Below, piece after piece: positions 16,024 to 25,555 of a stretch of 64,000 nucleotides of DNA (its first letter is position 1; each line of letters begins with the position of its first letter). Origin of the DNA: Coleofasciculaceae cyanobacterium (lineage in GTDB: Bacteria > Cyanobacteriota > Cyanobacteriia > Cyanobacteriales > Xenococcaceae); the NCBI GenBank assembly GCA_036703275.1, contig DATNPK010000102.1, positions 1 through 64,000 on the forward strand, given 5' to 3'. The notes below the pieces were generated by a model. It had not been told where the DNA came from, searched no databases, and saw nothing but the letters and a program-made list of their open reading frames with translations. A program made the position numbers and the translations under genes.

Positions 16024-16330
16024 AATTAAATTATTTATTGGTAGATTTTTAGGCGGCCAATTCGCTGGATTAAAGTCGACAAGTACAGCCTATAGTTTTG
16101 ATTTGCTGCTAATGAATCATAAATTGGCCAATTTATGGTAAAGAGCAATACAGTTTGGCTAATTTTAAAGATGTTTGAACTTGCTAGCTGTTGCTAAGGG
16201 ATGAGAAGATAACAATTAAAGACTTGTTAGCAGCTTTTAAGATTTAACTTTTAAGCCCAAGCACCTTCTTTGGTACGTTGAACCACCCTCAAATTTTTTG
16301 TTTTATCGTAGTTTATTTTAAATAACAAAT
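16024..16330. other. Intergenic upstream of transketolase
   Basis: About 307 bp, AT-rich, no reading frame or repeat element seen. It probably holds the transketolase promoter; no box is convincing enough to place. Confidence 0.4.
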
Positions 16331-18358
16331 ATGGTAGTTGCCACCCGCTCGACAAAATCAGTTGAAGAACTTTGTATTAATTCAATTCGTTTTTTAGCAA
16401 TAGATGCAATAGAAAAAGCTAGCTCTGGACACCCAGGATTGCCAATGGGGGCTGCTCCGATGGCTTTTGTGCTATGGGATCAGTTCATGCGTTTTAATCC
16501 GAAGAATCCTCAATGGTTCAATCGCGATCGCTTTGTGCTTTCTGCGGGTCATGGTTCAATGTTGCAGTACGCTCTCATGTATCTTGCTGGTTACGACAGC
16601 GTATCTATCGAAGACATCAAACAGTTCCGTCAGTGGGGTTCAAGCACTCCAGGACATCCAGAAAACTTTGTCACCGAAGGAATTGAAGTAACTACAGGGC
16701 CTTTGGGTCAAGGGATTGCTAACGGTGTGGGTTTGGCTGTGGCAGAAGCTCATCTAGCAGCTAAATTCAACAAGGACGATGCTAAATTAGTTGACCACTA
16801 TACCTATGTGATTCTGGGTGACGGCTGCAACATGGAGGGAATTTCTGGTGAAGCCTGTTCTTTTGCAGGACACCAAGGATTGGGTAAATTAATCGCTTTT
16901 TATGATGATAACCATATCTCGATTGATGGTTCGACTGATGTGGCATTTACCGAAGATGTTTCCAAACGCTTTGAAGCCTATGGCTGGCACGTACTTCATG
17001 TCGAAGACGGTAACACAGATTTAGAAGCGATCGCCAAAGCAATTGAATCGGCTAAATCGGTCAGCGATCGACCCACCATGATCAAGGTGACAACTACCAT
17101 CGGTTATGGTGCGCCCAACAAACAAGATACCGCTGGCATTCATGGCTCTGCTTTAGGAGGAGACGAAATTAAGCTGACTCGCGAGAACTTAGGCTGGACT
17201 TGCGACTCGTTTGAAGTTCCTGAAGAAGCTATTAACCATATGCGTAAGGCAGTTGAGCGTGGTGCTAGCCAAGAGCAAGAATGGAATCAGGTTTTATCCA
17301 ACTATAAATCTAATTATCCTGAAGAAGCAGCGGAATTCGAGCGTTATCTTAGTGGTAAACTACCTGATGGCTGGGAAAAAGAACTGCCTACCTTCACTCC
17401 TGAAGATAAAGGATTGGCAACTCGCAAGCATTCCGAGGCTTGTTTAAATAAACTAGCTCCTGTATTACCTGAATTGATTGGTGGCTCTGCGGATTTAACT
17501 CATTCCAACCTAACTGAGCTTAAAGAGTCTGACGAATTTCAAAAAGGTGCATACCAAAACCGCAACATCCATTTCGGCGTTCGCGAACACGCCATGGGAG
17601 CAATATGTAACGGTATTTCTTTACATTCTTCTGGTTTAATCCCCTACGGTGCAACCTTCCTAATCTTCACCGACTATATGCGGGCTGCCATTCGTCTATC
17701 GGCTCTTTCTGAAGCAGGGACGATTTGGGTAATGACTCATGACTCTATTGGACAGGGAGAAGATGGGCCAACTCACCAGCCAATCGAAACTTTAGCTTCT
17801 TTAAGAGCAATTCCTAACTTGACCGTGATTCGTCCTGCCGATGGTAACGAAGTTTCAGGAGCATATAAGGTTGCGATCGAGAACGCCAAACAACATAAGC
17901 CTACTTTGATGGCATTTACTCGACAAGGTGTACCTAACCTAGAAGGAAGTTCTATGGAAGATACTACTAAAGGCGCATACGTCATTTCCTGTGGTTTTGA
18001 GCCAGCAGAACTAGACCTAATCTTAATAGGTACTGGTAGTGAAGTACAGCTTTGTATTGGAGCAGCCGACCAACTCAAGGCTGAAGGCAAAAAAGTGCGC
18101 GTAGTTTCTATGCCTTCTTGGGAACTATTTGAAGCTCAAGATGAAGCCTATAAAGACTCTGTTTTACCAAAAGTTGCCAGAAAACGCCTCTCAGTCGAAG
18201 CTGCTAGTAGTTTCGGCTGGCAGAAATACACTGGTTTTGAAGGTGGCTCTGTCAGTATCGATCGCTTTGGCTCTTCTGCTCCTGGTGCAGTTTGTTTAGA
18301 GAAATTTGGCTTCAGCGTCGATAACGTCGTGGCAAAAGCTAAAGAAGTAATTGGCTAA
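16331..18358 (+). CDS. tkt: Transketolase
   Basis: 675 residues, usual full length. The thiamine-diphosphate motif [19 protein letters not shown] is present with [10 protein letters not shown], the conserved [12 protein letters not shown] of the N-terminal domain, and [15 protein letters not shown] in the pyrimidine domain. It transfers two-carbon ketol units in the Calvin-Benson cycle and pentose phosphate pathway. It lies after acpP and fabF as in other cyanobacteria. A strong terminator follows, so it closes this block. Confidence 0.97.
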   Translation: MVVATRSTKSVEELCINSIRFLAIDAIEKASSGHPGLPMGAAPMAFVLWDQFMRFNPKNPQWFNRDRFVLSAGHGSMLQYALMYLAGYDSVSIEDIKQFRQWGSSTPGHPENFVTEGIEVTTGPLGQGIANGVGLAVAEAHLAAKFNKDDAKLVDHYTYVILGDGCNMEGISGEACSFAGHQGLGKLIAFYDDNHISIDGSTDVAFTEDVSKRFEAYGWHVLHVEDGNTDLEAIAKAIESAKSVSDRPTMIKVTTTIGYGAPNKQDTAGIHGSALGGDEIKLTRENLGWTCDSFEVPEEAINHMRKAVERGASQEQEWNQVLSNYKSNYPEEAAEFERYLSGKLPDGWEKELPTFTPEDKGLATRKHSEACLNKLAPVLPELIGGSADLTHSNLTELKESDEFQKGAYQNRNIHFGVREHAMGAICNGISLHSSGLIPYGATFLIFTDYMRAAIRLSALSEAGTIWVMTHDSIGQGEDGPTHQPIETLASLRAIPNLTVIRPADGNEVSGAYKVAIENAKQHKPTLMAFTRQGVPNLEGSSMEDTTKGAYVISCGFEPAELDLILIGTGSEVQLCIGAADQLKAEGKKVRVVSMPSWELFEAQDEAYKDSVLPKVARKRLSVEAASSFGWQKYTGFEGGSVSIDRFGSSAPGAVCLEKFGFSVDNVVAKAKEVIG

Positions 18359-18412
18359 TTTTACTAAGCAGAATTAGTTAGATAAATCAAATAATTAATA
18401 ATTCAATTACTC

Positions 18413-18440
18413 AGCCCTGTGTAACAACAGGGCTTTTTTC
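18413..18440 (+). terminator. Intrinsic terminator after transketolase
   Basis: AGCCCTGT (18413-18420) and ACAGGGCT (18427-18434) form a perfect 8-bp stem with a 6-nt loop, followed by TTTTTC. Confidence 0.88.
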
Positions 18441-18490
18441 TTAGATCCAGATTGTCAGCGCAAATTCGCGACAGTCCTAAAGGGGACAAT

Positions 18491-19567
18491 TTAATCGACC
18501 ACAATCTTAATCTGGCGACTGTCCATCGCTTTGACAAATAACTCGGTTGGTAATGCTTGCTCTACGGGATAAATACCTGGCTGGTTTAACTTACCCTCTA
18601 ATAGTAATTGCGCGATCGTACCTGTACCTGCTCCTGCTGCGATCGCCGTATCTTGATGTACCATAGTGCTGCAATAGGTATAAGGCTTACCCGCTTTTTG
18701 TCCTGTAAGTTCGGCTCGCATGGCTACTCCGATTCCGCTAAAGCGATCGCTAACTTTGGTCATAGCATAGCTAACGCGCGCAAAGAACTCAATTCCTTTA
18801 GGAGTACTTACCCAAGCTTCAGGAAAGATATGCGCCGTAATCCAGGTTAAATGGTTGTACCAGTCAGGGATTGAGCCAAATTTAGTAATTACCGTATCTA
18901 CAGCAAAAGAATCAGCAAAAGTATAGGTTTCTGGCATATCAAACCAATATACCCCTGTTTTACCGTAGGGTTGAGGAAACTCAATGATTTCGCGTTCACT
19001 GTATGGCGATATTTCCTGCCACTTACCGTCAATCCAGGCAGAAAAGTTATTTTTCAATCCTAAAAAGGTAGTCCGCATGACGGTTAATCCCGCGCCACCC
19101 GAACCCGCGACTATATAGCTCAAATGAATCTTTTCTGGCCGATCGAACTGCTCTATTCCCTGTTTGACCATGCTGTTAGAAATACCAGGAAATACCCCCG
19201 TATTTAGAATAGCCGTAATTCCTTTAGAGATCGCCCGCTCCTGCTGTTTAATTACTCGTAGATAAAAAGAACGATGATCGCTGACATCGATATAGTTAAC
19301 TCCCCGATCGATGCAGGTTTCTAAGACGCTACCGTCTCGATAATGAAATGGCCCTGCACAGTGTACTACTAGATCTCGATCGGCGATCGCTGCCTGTAGC
19401 TGCTGGCGATCTGCCAAATCTAAAGCGATAAATCTTAAAGGCAAATCCACCTGTTGCGTCTTACGCGAGCTTATGGTAACTTCGGCATCAGTGTGGTTGA
19501 TAATATCTCGTGCAACACTTTTACCAATTCTGCCATAGCCGCCAATCACCAAAACTTTTTTTGTCAT
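18491..19567 (-). CDS. Saccharopine dehydrogenase-like NAD(P)-binding oxidoreductase
   Basis: 358 residues from MTKKVLVIGGYGRIGKSVAR, with a Rossmann GGYGRIG fingerprint, then HCAGPFHYRDGSVLETCIDR and a catalytic-domain segment with GVFPGISNSMV. This layout fits the saccharopine-reductase/trans-acting enoyl reductase superfamily. The substrate is unknown, and true saccharopine metabolism is unlikely in a cyanobacterium. An upstream in-frame ATG at 19624 would overlap the divergent glycosyltransferase start, so I prefer 19567 (GGTGG precedes it). It shares a roughly 55-bp divergent promoter region with the glycosyltransferase. Confidence 0.82.
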   Translation of the reverse strand: MTKKVLVIGGYGRIGKSVARDIINHTDAEVTISSRKTQQVDLPLRFIALDLADRQQLQAAIADRDLVVHCAGPFHYRDGSVLETCIDRGVNYIDVSDHRSFYLRVIKQQERAISKGITAILNTGVFPGISNSMVKQGIEQFDRPEKIHLSYIVAGSGGAGLTVMRTTFLGLKNNFSAWIDGKWQEISPYSEREIIEFPQPYGKTGVYWFDMPETYTFADSFAVDTVITKFGSIPDWYNHLTWITAHIFPEAWVSTPKGIEFFARVSYAMTKVSDRFSGIGVAMRAELTGQKAGKPYTYCSTMVHQDTAIAAGAGTGTIAQLLLEGKLNQPGIYPVEQALPTELFVKAMDSRQIKIVVD

Positions 19568-19622
19568 ACCACCTACTTTCTCAGTTGGATTTATGATACC
19601 AAAGTTAAGCTGGTTATCGATC

Positions 19623-20567
19623 ATGCCACATTTTAAATCGACTGTGAACCCAAATTATTTGTATTTTTTAATCGTCAATTATAATTCCAGTGAACTAGTT
19701 GCTCGTCTAATTGATTCTTTTGAGCTTAGTTCTCAAGTTGATTATCAAACAGTTATTGTTAATAATTCTCCTGGCGAGCAAAATATCTATAAATTAAAGA
19801 GCGAGCGCACAAAAATAATTGAAGCTACAGAAAATCTTGGTTTTGGTAAGGCCTGTAACTTAGGTTTAACTTGGATTTACGAGCAAAATAGTCAGGCAAT
19901 TGTTTGGTTGATTAATCCTGATGCCTATTTTGAATCAGATATAGACCAAGCGATGTCTTCTAGCGATAAAACAAGCCAAACCGAGTTTGGGGTTTGCAGT
20001 CGCTCTAACTTGGCGATCGCTTTTTTCCATCGTCATCCCCAAATTTCCATTTTAGGCACAACTGTTTATAATTCTCAAGGACAAATTACCTCGGCTGGCG
20101 GTATTTTTACGCCTAAGACTGCTGCACTAGCTACTATCTATTCATTACCCAAAGATCTAAAGCAAGACTATATTAAAACAGATTGGGTAACTGGCTGTAG
20201 TTTATTAATCAACTTGGCTAATTTCGATCGATGCCCTCAATTCGATCCGCGCTATTTTTTATATTACGAAGATTTGGATTTTTGTCTGCGCTATGGTCAA
20301 CAGGGACATCAAATCGCCGTAACTCATTTATTAAAAGTGATTCACGATACCTCTTCTATTACCGATCGCCACATCTTGTCAAAGTATCAGCACATCACCC
20401 ACAGCTATCTAATTCATCTAGAAAAATATGCTGGTTTGCTGGCTTTCGGGCTAACAAATATCCGAATGCTGCTCAACACTTTGAGACTGCTGACGATCGA
20501 ACCCCAGCAAGGTTTAGGAAAATTATTCGGTATTTATAACTATTGGCGAATTAGATTGCTAAAGTAA
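19623..20567 (+). CDS. Glycosyltransferase family 2
   Basis: About 314 residues with a GT-A fold: IVNYNSSELVARLIDSFE at the start, ENLGFGKACNLGLTWIYE, and WLINPDAYFESD, where NPDA replaces the usual DxD metal motif as in rhamnosyltransferase-like members. It ends with YFLYYEDLDFCLRYGQQGH, a conserved acceptor-side motif (EDxDFCLR). It probably transfers a sugar to a surface glycan on the cytosolic face of the membrane. No other glycan genes are near, so donor and acceptor cannot be guessed. ATG 19623 is favoured over 19593. Confidence 0.88.
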   Translation: MPHFKSTVNPNYLYFLIVNYNSSELVARLIDSFELSSQVDYQTVIVNNSPGEQNIYKLKSERTKIIEATENLGFGKACNLGLTWIYEQNSQAIVWLINPDAYFESDIDQAMSSSDKTSQTEFGVCSRSNLAIAFFHRHPQISILGTTVYNSQGQITSAGGIFTPKTAALATIYSLPKDLKQDYIKTDWVTGCSLLINLANFDRCPQFDPRYFLYYEDLDFCLRYGQQGHQIAVTHLLKVIHDTSSITDRHILSKYQHITHSYLIHLEKYAGLLAFGLTNIRMLLNTLRLLTIEPQQGLGKLFGIYNYWRIRLLK

Positions 20568-20665
20568 AGGTGCAGTGCCTTGTCTCTATTTATCTGACTT
20601 GGGAAAGAGAACGATCGCCTACGGGAATTGCTTAAATAAAAGATAATGACTATATTGGGGGAATT

Positions 20666-21601
20666 ATGGCTACGGGAATGATGATCGATGGGAAATGGAA
20701 AGCCGAAGGTTACGAAAAAGATCAAAAAGGGCGTTTCCAGCGAAATCCGACCACCTTTCGCGATCGCATTACTGCTGATGGAAGTGGTTTTCCTGCGGTT
20801 GGCGATCGCTACCATCTTTATGTATCCTATGCCTGTCCCTGGGCGCACCGTACGCTAATTATGCGCAATTTAAAGGGCTTGAGCGATGCTATTAGTATTT
20901 CAGCAGTCGATCCTTTAATGGCAGAAAACGGTTGGTCATTTTCAGATTTTCGGGGGACAATTCCCGATACTGTCAACCAGACTAAGTATTTAAGAGAAGT
21001 ATATGCGATCGCCGACCCCAACTATACAGGCAGGGTTACAGTACCGATTTTATGGGATAAAAAAACCGCAACTATTGTTAATAACGAATCCCGCGAAATT
21101 ATCCGTATGTTCGATACTGAGTTTGCCGATATAGCAAAAAATGAAGTCGATTTATATCCCGAATCAATACAAGCAGAAATCGACCAGGCGATCGACGATA
21201 TTTACGAGCCAATTAATAACGGGGTTTATAAAGCAGGATTTGCTAAATCTCAAGAGGCTTATGAAGAAGCAGTTCAAGAATTATTTGCTGCCTTAGATTA
21301 TTGGGAATACATCTTAGCGCAACAAGACTATCTTTGTGGGGCGAGTTTGACCGAGGCCGATATTTGTATGTTTACTACCCTATATCGTTTTGATGCAGTT
21401 TATTACGTGCATTTTAAATGCAACTTACGTCATATCTGGGATTATCCTAACTTATGGAATTATTTAACCAGAATTTATCAGCATCCTGGAGTAAAAGAAA
21501 CCTGTAATTTAGAACATATTAAACTGCATTATTATCAAAGCCATCCCCACATAAATCCTAGCGGGATTGTTCCTTATGGACCTCTGATAAAATTTGAGTA
21601 A
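20666..21601 (+). CDS. Glutathionyl-hydroquinone reductase (omega-class GST, YqjG/ECM4 type)
   Basis: 311 residues. The catalytic cysteine sits in YVSYACPWAHRTLIMRNLKG (CPWAHR), the Xi/omega GST signature, followed by SAVDPLMAENGWSF, the conserved VPILWDKKT cis-Pro strand and NNESREIIRMF. The helical C-domain holds LCGASLTEADICMFTTLYRFD. These enzymes reduce glutathionyl-hydroquinones and cope with quinone damage, plausible in a photosynthetic cell. No partner genes are adjacent. ATG 20666 follows GGGGGAA. Confidence 0.93.
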   Translation: MATGMMIDGKWKAEGYEKDQKGRFQRNPTTFRDRITADGSGFPAVGDRYHLYVSYACPWAHRTLIMRNLKGLSDAISISAVDPLMAENGWSFSDFRGTIPDTVNQTKYLREVYAIADPNYTGRVTVPILWDKKTATIVNNESREIIRMFDTEFADIAKNEVDLYPESIQAEIDQAIDDIYEPINNGVYKAGFAKSQEAYEEAVQELFAALDYWEYILAQQDYLCGASLTEADICMFTTLYRFDAVYYVHFKCNLRHIWDYPNLWNYLTRIYQHPGVKETCNLEHIKLHYYQSHPHINPSGIVPYGPLIKFE

Positions 21602-21821
21602 GTTTTACGCCCTGCGTTTTATTGCTTGGTTGTGCTATAGCCTATTTGGGACGTGGTTTTAGCCAACGTGAAAGCTTTAACAAAATCGCACCGAAAAATT
21701 GAATTAGCTTTTGAATTGTGCCTCTTCGTTCTTCTATTGTTGTTAACATAATTGCTTTTTAATCGAGCTTGAGATTAATTGGCGATCGCACATGCTGCGA
21801 TTGCTTTAAATTATTTAATAT

Positions 21822-22172
21822 TTAAACATTGCTTTGCAAAGTTTGGGCGGCACCAAGACCGACTACATCCCTAATGAAAACCAACTTTTGAGAAAATTTG
21901 AATTTTCTAACGGCATCTAATAGCTGCTGTGCGTCGGGAGATAAGCGATAGTCATTGGGTACTTGTACTGCATTCCCCTGTTCCATTTCTTGAGCCAGAC
22001 AATACCAGAAAAAGAGTTTTTGATTGGAAGAATATTCTTTATAGGTTGCAAATTCTGTTCTATCTTTACCAGCGAGCGGAGCTTTTTGCACCTATAATCG
22101 ATCCTCGGGCGACATTTGCTTAACCTGGTCAACTAATGTCTCGAATTTTTCTAAATTTTCATCACAAGGGAA
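21822..22172 (-). pseudogene. Helical carotenoid protein / OCP N-terminal-domain remnant with internal TAG
   Basis: The minus frame from about 22172 reads DENLEKFETLVDQVKQMSPE, meets TAG at 22094-22092, then continues in frame as VQKAPLAGKDRTEFATYKEY and NQKLFFWYCLAQEMEQG, PNDYRLSPDAQQLLDAV and FIRDVVGLGA. This follows the second half of the OCP N-domain/HCP family (compare KLGFWYELGRFMDQG..P.GYKLS.. in OCP). The first roughly 45-50 residues are missing; an in-frame TAA lies at 22175. CAG to TAG would explain the stop. A residual 89-residue product could start at GTG 22091 but would lack half the carotenoid-binding helices. Loss of function is inferred. Confidence 0.75.
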
Positions 22173-22199
22173 TTAAAGTTGTAATTAACCAAAAGCTAT

Positions 22200-22345
22200 A
22201 TGCCCTAAAGCACTAGCTGAGTCTTCGACTTGCCCTAAAGGATTCACTAAAGTACTAGCTTCGCGTCGCCCGTGCATGGTATATCCGAAGGTGTATCCGC
22301 ATAGAGAAACCTTCGGACGATGCGAAGCTAGTCTATTAGGAAAAG
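22200..22345. repeat. Interspersed palindromic repeat, copy 3, with 11-bp inverted ends
   Basis: ACTAGCTTCGC (22254-22264) is inverted as GCGAAGCTAGT (22322-22332). Inside lies the hairpin CCGAAGGT...ACCTTCGG. The part GATTCACTAAAGTACT (22241-22256) is the exact reverse complement of 13010-13025. The layout resembles a small non-coding mobile repeat. Confidence 0.7.
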
Positions 22346-22355
22346 CTAATAAGAG

Positions 22356-22910
22356 CTAAAGCTTGGCTTCCTGTCTGGCAAATAAAGCGATCGCCGCTTC
22401 AATAAATGCGGGAATATCGTCGGGGTTACGACTAGTAAGCAAATTGCCGTCTACTACTACTTGTTCATCAACCCAACTTGCGCCAGCGTTTTCTAAGTCA
22501 GTTCTTAAAGAAGGCCATGATGTAACTTTGCGTCCTTTGACAGCTTCGGCTTCGATCAAAGTCCAAGGTCCATGGCAGATCGCAGCAACGGGTTTTTCAA
22601 CGTTAAAAAAGGCTCTGACAAACTGAACTGCTCGACTCTCAGTTCTTAACTGGTCTGGATTAGCAACGCCACCAGGAAGCAGTAAAGCGTCGTAACTATC
22701 AGGATTTACTTTATCTAAAGGTACATCGACCTGAAAATGATCGGCTTTATCAAAGTGATTCCAACCCTGTACCTGTTCTCCCGCCGAAGAAATAATATAA
22801 GTACTTGCCCCCGCATCAATAAATGCTTGACGAGGTTCGGTCATCTCGACTTGTTCAAAACCATTGGTAACCAAAATGGCAATGTTTTTACCCTGTAATT
22901 CTTGTGACAT
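22356..22910 (-). CDS. DJ-1/PfpI-family type 1 glutamine amidotransferase-like protein
   Basis: 184 residues with the nucleophile elbow VAAICHGPWTLIEAEAVKGR (Cys-His) and the conserved Glu in NGFEQVEMTEPRQAF near the start. The sequence groups with PfpI/YhbO/GSP18 stress proteins, variously described as protease-like or deglycase/glyoxalase-like. The exact activity is debated and cannot be settled here. It is monocistronic between a repeat cluster and a long hairpin. A general stress role fits several other genes in the window. Confidence 0.92.
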   Translation of the reverse strand: MSQELQGKNIAILVTNGFEQVEMTEPRQAFIDAGASTYIISSAGEQVQGWNHFDKADHFQVDVPLDKVNPDSYDALLLPGGVANPDQLRTESRAVQFVRAFFNVEKPVAAICHGPWTLIEAEAVKGRKVTSWPSLRTDLENAGASWVDEQVVVDGNLLTSRNPDDIPAFIEAAIALFARQEAKL

Positions 22911-23042
22911 AATTAAATTTTCTTTTTTTTTTGGCTATTTTTCTATTTACGTAAAACAAATTTGACGCGTTACTTAATTTAGCCGACGATCGCACACATA
23001 CAGAAATTACCCTTTCTTCCCCTAAACGAATCGTTCCAAAAG

Positions 23043-23081
23043 AGTTGAAAGCTATTAGCGCTTAGCTAATAGCTTTCAACT
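23043..23081 (-). terminator. Perfect 17-bp hairpin made of heptamer repeat units
   Basis: Left arm AGTTGAAAGCTATTAGC (23043-23059), loop GCTTA, right arm GCTAATAGCTTTCAACT (23065-23081). It lies after the lipoprotein gene on the minus strand and is followed there by CTCTTTTGG, so it could terminate that transcript. The arms contain the AATAGCT unit of the window-wide tandem repeats. Confidence 0.6.
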
Positions 23082-23118
23082 AAACAAATTAGAACTAATC
23101 CAATTCACATCACAGGTA

Positions 23119-23694
23119 TTAGTTAGGTGAAAAATCAGCAGCATCATCAAACATTTGTCCGACTTTTTCTAAAAGTTTATTATCAGGATCGGAGCGATCT
23201 ATGTTTGTTTGCTGCTTGGCGGGAATTTGCGTCGGATCTAACAATTCTTGCCGGTTTTTGGGACTGTTAAAATCATTTTTACTGTCTAAAGATTCAGCTT
23301 TGTTATCTGAATAGAGTAACCCTTCTACGTGTTTGTCGTCTGTAGGATAGGTAGTTTCGCTTTTATTGGCTGCTGCTAGATAATTTGTGCCTGGCAAGCT
23401 AGCGCGATCTTTATCTTTGTTCAGTCTCGAATCGTTAACAGGAGATTTGTATTGGGCCATACCGTCTCCACCTGCTTTATGAGGATTATTCTGTCCGCCT
23501 AACTGGACTGGTGAAACGTTAGGACGCGCACCTAACTCATCACCATTGTTACAGGCCGTAGTTACTATCAAGACTGTAGCTAGTAAAAAAGCCGTAGCAA
23601 TCTGATTAAGCTTTAGTTGTTTAAAAAATTTGGTTAATTTGTGTATTTGTTTCATTAGAAAATTTTTGATCGTAGTTTGTAGCTTATTTAACAT
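23119..23694 (-). CDS. Putative lipoprotein, hydrophilic, unknown
   Basis: Up to 191 residues. A basic head is followed by a hydrophobic segment IATAFLLATVLIVTTAC whose Cys sits in a lipobox-like VTTAC, so the mature protein would be lipid-anchored after about residue 47. The remainder is Asn/Asp/Lys-rich and probably disordered, with GTNYLAAANKSE and KHVEGLLYSD in the middle and LLEKVGQMFDDAADF at the end. A shorter start (MKQIHKL, residue 14) gives a more normal signal length and may be the real one. No family is recognised with confidence. Confidence 0.62.
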   Translation of the reverse strand: MLNKLQTTIKNFLMKQIHKLTKFFKQLKLNQIATAFLLATVLIVTTACNNGDELGARPNVSPVQLGGQNNPHKAGGDGMAQYKSPVNDSRLNKDKDRASLPGTNYLAAANKSETTYPTDDKHVEGLLYSDNKAESLDSKNDFNSPKNRQELLDPTQIPAKQQTNIDRSDPDNKLLEKVGQMFDDAADFSPN

Positions 23695-24015
23695 TTAACT
23701 TTGAGCAAATTTTGAAGTATATTTATTACAAAACTCGCTCAAAACTAAGTTTTTTATTATCTACAACCTATCTCGCTTCTTAGTAAATTGCTTCCAACTA
23801 AAGTCATATTTTTGTAGCTGTTAGCTTTTAGCTCATAGACGCTAGGGAAAGACAAGACAGTTTACGCGTTTGAGCAAGTATTTTTTGTTTCAACCAGACG
23901 GATTAATTTGTTTAATAAATTTGATCTCTATCAAATGATTGATGTTTATGATTGATATTTCAATAACATTGGATATGATAAAGCCACAATAGCTTACATA
24001 TAGGAGAAAAAATTA
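23695..24015. other. Intergenic between divergent lipoprotein genes
   Basis: About 320 bp with a degenerate heptamer-repeat patch near 23817-23838 (TAGCTGTTAGCTTTTAGCTC). The AT-rich stretch 23925-23995 holds repeated TGATT/ATCAA words, a plausible promoter/operator zone for the small lipoprotein gene. There is no coding frame. Confidence 0.4.
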
Positions 24016-24165
24016 ATGAAAAGCTCAAATTGGAAAAAGAGAATTGGTCTTGGATTAGGCGTTTTTGCTCTACTTATTGGTTCTGCTGGTATAACTGGTT
24101 GTGAAACACAAGGAGGAGGAGGAGGAGAACAACAAGAAGTTCCTCCTGCCGAGCCAGCACAATAG
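24016..24165 (+). CDS. Small glycine-rich lipoprotein (49 residues)
   Basis: Starts MKSSNWKKRIGLGLGVFALL behind AGGAGA (24002-24007). A basic n-region, a hydrophobic core and the lipobox ITGC at residues 26-29 predict cleavage to a lipid-anchored peptide of about 21 residues. That peptide contains GGGGG and a Pro/Glu-rich tail (EVPPAEPAQ). It has no domain. The strong ribosome site and intact lipobox argue that it is real. It resembles small entericidin-like or linker lipoproteins only in architecture. Confidence 0.7.
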   Translation: MKSSNWKKRIGLGLGVFALLIGSAGITGCETQGGGGGEQQEVPPAEPAQ

Positions 24166-24281
24166 GATTATTGATATTTTTTGGTTAATTAAGAGTTTGG
24201 CGATCGCAATATTATAGCGATCGCAAATTCAACTTGAATTTTTAAACTTTTTAAAGCTAAAAGCTAAGAGCTAATCTATAA

Positions 24282-24980
24282 TTATTGCCCATAATAGTTT
24301 TCGTGAAAAAGCTGATAGCATTCGCAGGAAGTATGTTCCAAAGCTTCTCGGTCTAAAATGGTAATTTTACCACGGGCATAACGAATCATTCCCGCTCGCT
24401 GTAATGTACCTGCGGTTATGGTCACGCCCGAACGGCGAACTCCCAGCATATTACCAATAAACTCTTGAGTCAAAGGAAGCTCGTCACCTTCAATTAAATC
24501 TTGAACCGTCAGCAGCCAACGGGCAAGCCTTTCTTCAATTGTATGATTGCGATTGCAAACTGCTAATTGAGAAACCTCTCTGAGTCTGGCTTCAGTGTAG
24601 AGCAGCAATAGCCTTTGCAGTTCTTCTCCCCGCTTAAACTCATTTTTCACAACCTGAGCCGAAATTTTCATTGCCCCATCTGGTACCTGAACCATGGCGC
24701 GATTATAGCTGCGGTTCCTGCCTAGAATAAATGGAAGACCGATAATTCCCGTTCTGCCAACAATACCAGTTTCAGTGGTCATACCATTTTCTAGGGTACT
24801 AACTAAGGAAATTAAGGCTTTCTTGGGAAAATAAATTGTATCAATTGGCTGATCTGCATGGTAGAGAACTGTTCCAGAATTAAGAGGAATAGGCCTTAGG
24901 TAAGGCTCTAAACGTTGGTATTCTCTTGCAGGTAAAGCTAACAGAATATGATTAACACAACTTGATTGTTCTTGAAACAT
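24282..24980 (-). CDS. Crp/Fnr-family transcriptional regulator
   Basis: 232 residues. The N-terminal cyclic-nucleotide-binding-like barrel spans about residues 15-125 (PLNSGTVLYHADQPIDTIYF), and the C-terminal winged helix has LTQEFIGNMLGVRRSGVTIT as recognition region. The usual phosphate-binding RS motif of true cAMP sensors is not evident in GRTGIIGLPFILGRNRS, so the ligand is unknown. There is no Fnr-type N-terminal cysteine cluster; two Cys lie at the C-terminus (TSCECY). AGGAGT precedes the ATG. The long upstream region may hold its own operators. Confidence 0.9.
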   Translation of the reverse strand: MFQEQSSCVNHILLALPAREYQRLEPYLRPIPLNSGTVLYHADQPIDTIYFPKKALISLVSTLENGMTTETGIVGRTGIIGLPFILGRNRSYNRAMVQVPDGAMKISAQVVKNEFKRGEELQRLLLLYTEARLREVSQLAVCNRNHTIEERLARWLLTVQDLIEGDELPLTQEFIGNMLGVRRSGVTITAGTLQRAGMIRYARGKITILDREALEHTSCECYQLFHENYYGQ

Positions 24981-25555
24981 AGTAAACTCCTGATTATTTG
25001 GTGCTGCTGTAAAACAGTCAACGGCACAAAAAGGAAAACCAGGTTTTGAGTCCTATGTCGTTAAATATTTTTGGGTTTTATACTATTGTAACATTTATTA
25101 AAAACGTTAGTAATTAAATGCATGACGCACAAAATGTGGTTGTTTGTAAGCTTTTTAGGAATTACTAATTACCAAAAAAAGTTAAAAGCTTTCATGCTAA
25201 AAGCTTTTAGTCAATCAAGATTACTTAGGTACATAGCTAATAGCTAATAGCTAGGGCGAAGCCCTTTACTTTACTGTCATACCCAAATTCACCAACGCCT
25301 TATTATATAGTAGTAACCAAGTTAGACTTACGCATTCATTAATTAGTAAAAATTAAATTGAAGATTCAAGGATAAAAGGTAAATAATTGATTAATTAGCT
25401 ATCGTTAATCAAAGATGTTTGCACTCTCTTTGTTCAGAAAGAGGTAAAACTTTTAACTTGTGAATGCGTAAATCTTATAAGTATAAAATCTAACTGTTAA
25501 CAACCAGAAATAGATATATAGTTTTTCTGCCGATCTAGAGTTATTTATACCTTAA
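24981..25555. other. Long intergenic stretch with tandem heptamers and a MITE
   Basis: 575 bp without a gene. It contains GCTAATA heptamer copies (about 25233-25252), an AAAGCTTTCATGCTAAAAGCTTT patch near 25186 and the 150-bp element at 25325-25474. Confidence 0.5.
25325..25474. mobile_element. MITE-like element with 14-bp inverted ends
   Basis: GACTTACGCATTCA (25325-25338) is inverted as TGAATGCGTAAATC (25461-25474) with one mismatch. Both ends are flanked by TTA (25322-25324 and 25475-25477), which looks like a 3-bp target duplication. The 150-bp interior has no coding frame. The end sequence resembles those of cyanobacterial DNA transposons, but the parent is not in this window. Confidence 0.65.
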
